A stretch of 7,009 nt of DNA. It comes from an uncultured Eubacteriales bacterium. GTDB taxonomy: Bacteria > Bacillota > Clostridia > Lachnospirales > Lachnospiraceae. The position numbers and the translations under genes are program-made. Under the pieces are notes generated by a model that was not told where the DNA came from, made no database searches, and saw only the letters and a program-made list of their open reading frames with translations. The stretch covers positions 1 to 7,009 of the forward strand of contig ONWK01000106.1 of assembly GCA_900321505.1 (NCBI GenBank), written 5' to 3'. This document shows positions 1 to 4,647 of this stretch, in pieces. Numbering within the stretch: the stretch's first letter is position 1; every line of letters begins with the position of its first letter.

Positions 1-33
1 ACAGGGGTGCTGAATAGTTACAAAACCGTAATA

Positions 34-567
34 CTAGATTCCAAGTGCCTCAAACATACCCTCGCGATCCATATCACCGTCCAGAACTCTGAGGAGCAGA
101 TCTGCGTACTGATCACAGACTGCGATGGCATTTCCCATGCATATATCCACCTGGTTCTTCAATGCTTCACCGGTCAGTTCCATGGGTATAGGCGTAACCA
201 GCTTGTAAAGCAGGATCCCGCCGTCACGGGTCACTCCGAAGGTACCGCAGGGCAGGTAGGTATTCAGGCCGGCCATGGCGGCATAAAACTCCTGGATATG
301 CTCGTCTGAGAAGTCATCTGCTATAATGATGGATGATACAAAATGTGCCACCGTATCCTCTTCGCTTCCTATGGACGCGAAGAAAAACTCACCCATGGCT
401 CCGTCCTCGTTGGCAAAACCCAGCTTTTCAAAGATCACCCTGAGTACATCCGTATCCTTTTCTTCTCCGCCTTCCCTGAGCATTGCCGGGATAAGCTCAT
501 CCTGGAGCTCTTCTGCAACCTGCTGCATAACGTCATGGCGTGCCTGCAATATTTTTTCTTTTTCCAT
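34..567 (-). CDS. YbjN / type III secretion chaperone-like fold protein
   Basis: 177 residues, ATG to TAG, with a strong ribosome binding site. After an N-terminal helix (1-30) comes a second helix with DVLRVIFEKLGF (40-51), then a strand series: GEFFFASIG (59-67), VAHFVSSIIIAD (73-84), a helix HIQEFYAAMAGLNTYLP (90-106), strand GTFGVTRDG (108-116), strand ILLYKLVTPIP (118-128), and long C-terminal helices from about 133 through VDICMGNAIAVCDQYADLLL. This order, with the 'gxF.v..dg.l.yr..~p' strands followed by a helix ending in a 'D.YA..l..v..G' pattern, is that of the YbjN family, which shares its fold with type III secretion chaperones of the CesT class. YbjN members are poorly understood and have been linked to regulation and chaperone-like binding; they have no catalytic site. 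It follows the 973-residue gene by 26 bp and is probably translated from the same message, so that protein is the first binding partner to consider. The family call rests on pattern recognition, not on a search. Confidence 0.75.
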   Translation of the reverse strand: MEKEKILQARHDVMQQVAEELQDELIPAMLREGGEEKDTDVLRVIFEKLGFANEDGAMGEFFFASIGSEEDTVAHFVSSIIIADDFSDEHIQEFYAAMAGLNTYLPCGTFGVTRDGGILLYKLVTPIPMELTGEALKNQVDICMGNAIAVCDQYADLLLRVLDGDMDREGMFEALGI

Positions 568-575
568 TTTATGTC

Positions 576-582
576 AACCTCC
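576..582 (-). promoter_or_regulatory. Ribosome binding site of the YbjN-like gene
   Basis: The minus strand reads GGAGGTT, with its GGAGG core ten bases before the ATG at 567, inside the 26-bp gap after the large gene's stop. The following TTGACA resembles a -35 box, but it lies too close to the start codon to serve this gene as a promoter. Confidence 0.7.
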
Positions 583-593
583 ATCAACAGATC

Positions 594-3515
594 CTAACGA
601 CCTGATATCTTTCTTGCCAGCATGTAGGCATCCGGTTTGCCCTTCTTTTCATCATAGGGAAGTCCGAAGGATTTGACCAGCTGGATATAAGCCTCTTTTT
701 CATCCCCGGCAGCTCTCCCCTCAGGTGCGAAGAGCTTGAGCCTGATAAAATCTGCATATCTTTTTCCGATCTGATCGGCTGCACTGGCTTCATCACTGAA
801 GCCTGCCGATGCCAGAAGCCTCCTCCTCAGCTGTTCCTTAAAGGCATCCTTGTCATGGATCTCACGATTCTCAGCCTTCATCCTGGCCAGAGCTTTCTCA
901 TATAGGGGTTCCAGCTGCAGATACTGATCGATCATATCGGTCTTGATATTTCCCAGCATGACTACATTCAGTATGGAGGAACCGATGCCCGCTCCTATGG
1001 CGACCAGACCGAGTTCGGGAACGAACATTCCCGCAGGTGCCATGGCGCTGATCACTGTATCCAGTGCGGAAAACATGGTTTTATGCTTGCTCATTTTATC
1101 GGAAAGCCGGAGCATATTCTTCTCATACCGAAGCTCTCTTTCCTTCTTCAGGCGTTCCTCTTCTGACTGGACCGGCTCCCGGATCAGCTGATTTTTGCGC
1201 TTCATATACTCGGCAGCCTTCTTTGAATTACGGATATCCAGGCCGCCGGAAATGGTCTTCCCTGTCCCTATCAGCACGGAAGTCGAGCCAAGGACAACAC
1301 CTGCGATCTTAAGATTCTTACTTGCTTCGAAGACCTGTTCCGTATCCACTTTACCGGCCATCTGACCGGCAAAATGCTGAGCAGACTGAATGGTAGTAAA
1401 GACATCCTTACCCGTAGATGCCAGATTTTTCATAATATCCGCTACTGTAAACCCGATATCGCCGGCATTCATATTTCCGGCATGCTTCGTCAGACCATAT
1501 AGGGCAGCGCCCACGGCTACCAGCTGGGATACTGTGTTGATCCCTGCTGCGGTAAAGTCGCCCACATAAAGATTTGATCTTGCTATCTGAGTACCGCTGA
1601 GGCCCCAGCTTGCGCTGCCGCCCCGTCCGACCACCTTTGCGCCAAGATTCCTTACCGCGCCTGCGCCCTTAACTGCGTAATCCGCACCCGTTCCCGCAAA
1701 CTCTCCGGCTGAACCGATGCCTGTACCATAAAGAGAACCATAGAAGTTTGTATCATTAATATTGGTATTCGGCTTGTAAGCAGTATCGGTCTCCATCTTC
1801 CCGGCCAGGGCGTCATCTGCTTCGAGCAGTTTTTTACGTGCAGTTTCCAGTTCCCCGGCTTTTTTCTTTGCTTCTGCTTCAAGAGAGGTTTTCGTCTTCT
1901 TATCCTTTTCCACAGCCGCCCTTATCATCAGTTCCCGGTATTCCTTACCGATGGTGTAGAAGGCTATGACAGCATCCTGACGGGCGTTCTCCAGCGCATC
2001 AGTTCCATTATCAGCCTTCTCTTCCTTTTCTTCCATAGAAGCTTTAGGTTCCCGGATGAGAGGAGCTTCTTTTTTCTTCTTCCACTCCTCACTTTTCTGC
2101 TCGAGCTCTGCGGCATTCTTTATCTCATTCTTATATTCCCGGTTGATCTGCATCGCCTCAGTCAGCTTATTCATGTAGATATAGGTTCCTGTCAGATGCT
2201 GGATCACCTTCAGTTTTGAGGCGATCAGCTGATCCTTGAACCTATCAACATTCGGGACATAAGATGTCTGTGAATTAAAGGCATCCAGCACCTCCGGGCT
2301 CTTCCTCTTTCCGGTTTCGATCAGATAGTAGATAAAGAGTCGTTCTCTTTTTGTCTTATTGAAAAGCTCGCTGATGATCTCCCCGTGGTGATTACATACA
2401 CCGAATACTTTTCCGATAATGCCGCTGTTGTTATAGTTCCGTATAAACCAACGGTCAATCCTGTCAATCATGAGAAGCTGATTTTGGGTCAGGTTCTGAT
2501 CTGTCTCCTTTTCAGGTAATTTTACTTCCTTCTCCCTTTCCCCATAAGTATCAGCATGATCCCTGATCATATCCTGAAGAGAATCCTTCATCTTTCCCTT
2601 CAGCTTCTCGTCCTTCTCAAAATGCTCAAGAACCCTGTCCCTTAGTTTATATTCATGCCAAAGGTCGATCACGGCTTTGATCTCAGGATCGTATTCCTTT
2701 CCCAGATGCTTATGTCCCTCCTCGTAAGCCTTTATATCTTCTTCAAATGGACCGAAGAGAGCAAGCTTATCCTTGATCTTCTCCCTCTCTCTTCCTTCCT
2801 GGAAGGCAAAATGCTTTGCCCATTTTTTATAACTCATTACAAGCAGTGTAAGACGTTTTGTATGCTTTCTGGTGCTTTCATATGAACTGGCATAGATTGC
2901 TTTATCTTTTGCGGGAACTTCTTCATCCTCTCCGCGTTTTTCAAGATTCAGTTTTCCCGCCATGGCGTGGTAAAATTCATTTGAAAGCTCATTCAGCTTT
3001 ACCGCAGAACCCTTCCTTGACTTGCCTTTTCCTGTAAGCCTGGTACCTCTGTGAAGATCATAGTACCCGGTTGCAGTTTCCCCAAGGCGCATTACCGCAG
3101 CCAGTGCATCTCCCGGATCGATCTGCTCCTCCCTTAAAGCTGCTGCATACAGCTCCTTCACGCGATTTACTGCTGCCCGAAGCTGTACAAAGGCAGAATT
3201 ATCCTTTTTTGCAGTCTCCAGCGCTGCATCGTAGCCTTCTTCCTCTAAGGCAAGGTCAAGCTTTGAAACAGCCTTTCCGTACTTCAGAAAGTTGTATAGA
3301 AGATCTCCTTCCTTCGCATGAATATCGGCCACTGCATCCGAAGCCTGCCGCTCCTCTCTAAGGGCAGACTGGCCCTGTTGAACAGACTGCTGCTCCTGCT
3401 GAAGGGCAAGTGCGTCGGTCTGTATGTTGAGATTATTGATTTCCTGCTGCACACTCTGCTGCTGTATCGGCTGTCCCATCTGCTGCTGTATTTCTTCACC
3501 CGGAAGATCACCCAT
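594..3515 (-). CDS. Large helical protein with Gln-rich N-terminus and C-terminal hydrophobic segments, unknown function
   Basis: I do not recognise this family. It has 973 residues from the ATG at 3515; a GTG at 3533 would give 979. Regions in order: a Gln-rich, low-complexity N-terminus (about 9-55) without a signal peptide; a helical, charged region containing YYDLHRG (151-157) and a basic GKGKSRKG (162-169); a long Lys/Glu-rich helical body; a more ordered-looking block (about 346-456) with IDRWFIRNYNN and RERLFIYYLIETGKRK; a charged coiled-coil-like stretch (about 460-575); a Gly/Ala-rich patch (about 591-639); then three hydrophobic segments (about 655-675, 735-754, 818-854) and a charged helical tail. 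LIREP occurs twice (486-490 and 777-781), each followed by an acidic/basic run. The hydrophobic segments are Gly/Ala-rich and could insert into a membrane or form helical hairpins. There is no LPXTG, no enzyme motif and no obvious catalytic residue set. It lies between the acetyltransferase and a YbjN/CesT-like gene, which suggests a structural, exported or scaffold role. This is inference. It is surely coding. Confidence 0.88.
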   Translation of the reverse strand: MGDLPGEEIQQQMGQPIQQQSVQQEINNLNIQTDALALQQEQQSVQQGQSALREERQASDAVADIHAKEGDLLYNFLKYGKAVSKLDLALEEEGYDAALETAKKDNSAFVQLRAAVNRVKELYAAALREEQIDPGDALAAVMRLGETATGYYDLHRGTRLTGKGKSRKGSAVKLNELSNEFYHAMAGKLNLEKRGEDEEVPAKDKAIYASSYESTRKHTKRLTLLVMSYKKWAKHFAFQEGREREKIKDKLALFGPFEEDIKAYEEGHKHLGKEYDPEIKAVIDLWHEYKLRDRVLEHFEKDEKLKGKMKDSLQDMIRDHADTYGEREKEVKLPEKETDQNLTQNQLLMIDRIDRWFIRNYNNSGIIGKVFGVCNHHGEIISELFNKTKRERLFIYYLIETGKRKSPEVLDAFNSQTSYVPNVDRFKDQLIASKLKVIQHLTGTYIYMNKLTEAMQINREYKNEIKNAAELEQKSEEWKKKKEAPLIREPKASMEEKEEKADNGTDALENARQDAVIAFYTIGKEYRELMIRAAVEKDKKTKTSLEAEAKKKAGELETARKKLLEADDALAGKMETDTAYKPNTNINDTNFYGSLYGTGIGSAGEFAGTGADYAVKGAGAVRNLGAKVVGRGGSASWGLSGTQIARSNLYVGDFTAAGINTVSQLVAVGAALYGLTKHAGNMNAGDIGFTVADIMKNLASTGKDVFTTIQSAQHFAGQMAGKVDTEQVFEASKNLKIAGVVLGSTSVLIGTGKTISGGLDIRNSKKAAEYMKRKNQLIREPVQSEEERLKKERELRYEKNMLRLSDKMSKHKTMFSALDTVISAMAPAGMFVPELGLVAIGAGIGSSILNVVMLGNIKTDMIDQYLQLEPLYEKALARMKAENREIHDKDAFKEQLRRRLLASAGFSDEASAADQIGKRYADFIRLKLFAPEGRAAGDEKEAYIQLVKSFGLPYDEKKGKPDAYMLARKISGR
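3456..3491 (-). repeat. Short CTG/CAG direct repeat inside the Gln-rich N-terminus
   Basis: The 12-base unit CTGCTGCTGTAT (plus strand) occurs at 3456-3467 and again at 3480-3491, exactly 24 bases apart. It encodes IQQQ twice in a register of eight residues. More CTG/CAG-rich sequence flanks it, and the peptide QQSVQQ also occurs twice nearby. Such a tract can change length by slippage in steps that keep the reading frame. Confidence 0.75.
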
Positions 3516-3525
3516 AATACTATTT

Positions 3526-3531
3526 ACCTCC
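3526..3531 (-). promoter_or_regulatory. Ribosome binding site that decides the start of the 973-residue gene
   Basis: The minus strand reads GGAGGT, ending ten bases before the ATG at 3515. A GTG at 3533-3531 in the same frame would add six residues, but it overlaps this Shine-Dalgarno sequence and has no good one of its own upstream. The ATG is therefore preferred. The rest of the 85-bp gap (3516-3600) shows no clear promoter or terminator, only small GGATCA-type repeats and a weak ATCAT-TG-ATGAT inverted repeat at 3555-3566. Confidence 0.65.
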
Positions 3532-3600
3532 ACTATCCAATCCGATCATCCCATATCATTGATGATCCTTTGATAATTCCTTTACTTCGACTGATCCTTC

Positions 3601-4626
3601 CTACTCGCCGAACAGTTTATTTATAAATGGCAAATGTACATCCTTCTCGTAGGGCATGACCAGCATCGTATCCGGCGGATACTTTTTATTCGCGGCCAAA
3701 AAAGAGTAACGCATCATCTCCGCCAGGCTTCTTTGGTTCTCCTTATCAGACGAAAAGAGGAGCTCCAGTATCAGTTTCCTTTCATTTGCGTTATAATGGA
3801 ACAGCATGAAGCCGCTTACCAGATTCCCCGAAAGTGTATAGGATGAAATGTCCAGATCATAATAATCCATCGGAGTTTCCGTAAGACTCTTCAGATACCC
3901 TGTATGCCCTTTCTTTTCACAGAGCTCGATACCCTCACGGAAGCGGGCAACTGTTAATTCCCCGATGCTTCCGACAGGAAGAGCCTTCTTTCCATCCAAT
4001 ACCGATTTCAGGAATTTTGACAGATTCGGGAGCATTGAAAACTCCTTCAGACCTGCCTTTCTCACATCCCAGGGCTTATGCATCTCCTTAAAATAATCAG
4101 CTGAATCATAGTCTCTTTCTTCCTCCGGTTCCTCCTCAGCATCATCCGAAAGGAGAAGCTCCTGCATTTCGGCATCATCATAATACTGTGTATCCGGCTC
4201 CTCCGTCAGCTTCTTAAATTCGGAAACCTCTGCGATCATTTCTCCTTCATCCGTATCATGGAACCCATGATTCCGAAGGAAGCTCCTGTCATTCCGGCAC
4301 AGAGTTTTGTAACCGAACTCCTTTCTCGGTAAAGAAACATGAACCAGTTTTTTCCCTGCCTTCTCGGCAAGCTGAAATACAAATGTGATCAGCTGCTCGC
4401 CAACACTCTTTCCCCGAAGCTGCGGATCCACAAAAACCCATTCCAGATCAATGCTTTCCTTACCGGAGCGGCCCAGGAGAAGACCTGCCGCTTCTTTTCC
4501 CTCTTCCCCTTCATAAACTGCTCCCAGCATAAGATCCGGTTTTGTCTTTTTTCTTTCTATCAGGCCAAAGATGTCAAAACCTTTGAAATAAGGCAGCTGC
4601 TTCTGATTTAATTCCAATAGTTTCAT
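3601..4626 (-). CDS. Two-domain GNAT-family N-acetyltransferase
   Basis: 341 residues, ATG to TAG, with a good ribosome binding site. The N-terminal domain (about 30-135) has the GNAT order: strand LMLGAVYEG (32-40), strand AAGLLLG (46-52), strand IDLEWVFVDP (59-68), then the acetyl-CoA loop QLRGKSVGEQL (69-79) and its helix, strand LVHVSLP (94-100), and a terminal FLRNHGF (116-122). The Ser in RGKSVG replaces the commoner Gly. An acidic linker follows (about 150-178, rich in Asp and Glu). The C-terminal half (about 262-341) repeats the pattern: strand VSGFMLFHYN, strand KLILELLFSS, helix around NQRSLAEMM, strand MLVMPYE, end FINKLFG. It lacks the Arg-Gly pair and looks like a degenerate second GNAT domain. 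GNAT enzymes move acetyl from acetyl-CoA to an amine; the substrate here is unknown. No signal peptide or membrane segment is seen, so it is probably cytoplasmic. It sits between a kinase-like gene and a large unknown protein, so a protein substrate within the cluster is plausible but unproven. Confidence 0.87.
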   Translation of the reverse strand: MKLLELNQKQLPYFKGFDIFGLIERKKTKPDLMLGAVYEGEEGKEAAGLLLGRSGKESIDLEWVFVDPQLRGKSVGEQLITFVFQLAEKAGKKLVHVSLPRKEFGYKTLCRNDRSFLRNHGFHDTDEGEMIAEVSEFKKLTEEPDTQYYDDAEMQELLLSDDAEEEPEEERDYDSADYFKEMHKPWDVRKAGLKEFSMLPNLSKFLKSVLDGKKALPVGSIGELTVARFREGIELCEKKGHTGYLKSLTETPMDYYDLDISSYTLSGNLVSGFMLFHYNANERKLILELLFSSDKENQRSLAEMMRYSFLAANKKYPPDTMLVMPYEKDVHLPFINKLFGE

Positions 4627-4636
4627 ATAGGCATTA

Positions 4637-4643
4637 CTCCCTT
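4637..4643 (-). promoter_or_regulatory. Ribosome binding site of the GNAT gene
   Basis: The minus strand reads AAGGGAG, ten bases before the ATG at 4626. It lies wholly within the 21-bp gap after the kinase-like gene's stop codon. This supports the ATG start and translation from a shared transcript. Confidence 0.7.
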
Positions 4644-4647
4644 ATGA

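Noticed and set aside
1..33. Terminator after the YbjN-like gene
   Set aside because: The 33 visible bases contain no stem-loop with a T-run, so the operon may continue past the window.
568..577. TTGACA on the minus strand as a promoter -35 box
   Set aside because: It sits between the ribosome binding site and the ATG, leaving no room for a -10 box that could serve the gene.
326..676. Plus-strand open frames opposite the YbjN-like gene and the end of the large gene
   Set aside because: The Ser/Pro/Phe-rich translation is typical of the antisense of Glu/Lys-rich genes, and the minus-strand genes have proper ribosome binding sites.
3531..3533. GTG as the start of the large gene
   Set aside because: It overlaps the GGAGGT ribosome binding site that is well placed for the ATG at 3515, and it has no good site of its own.
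3555..3566. Inverted repeat ATCAT-TG-ATGAT in the 85-bp gap as a terminator or operator
   Set aside because: The stem is only 5 bp, AT-rich, has a 2-base loop and no following T-run on the minus strand; too weak to call.
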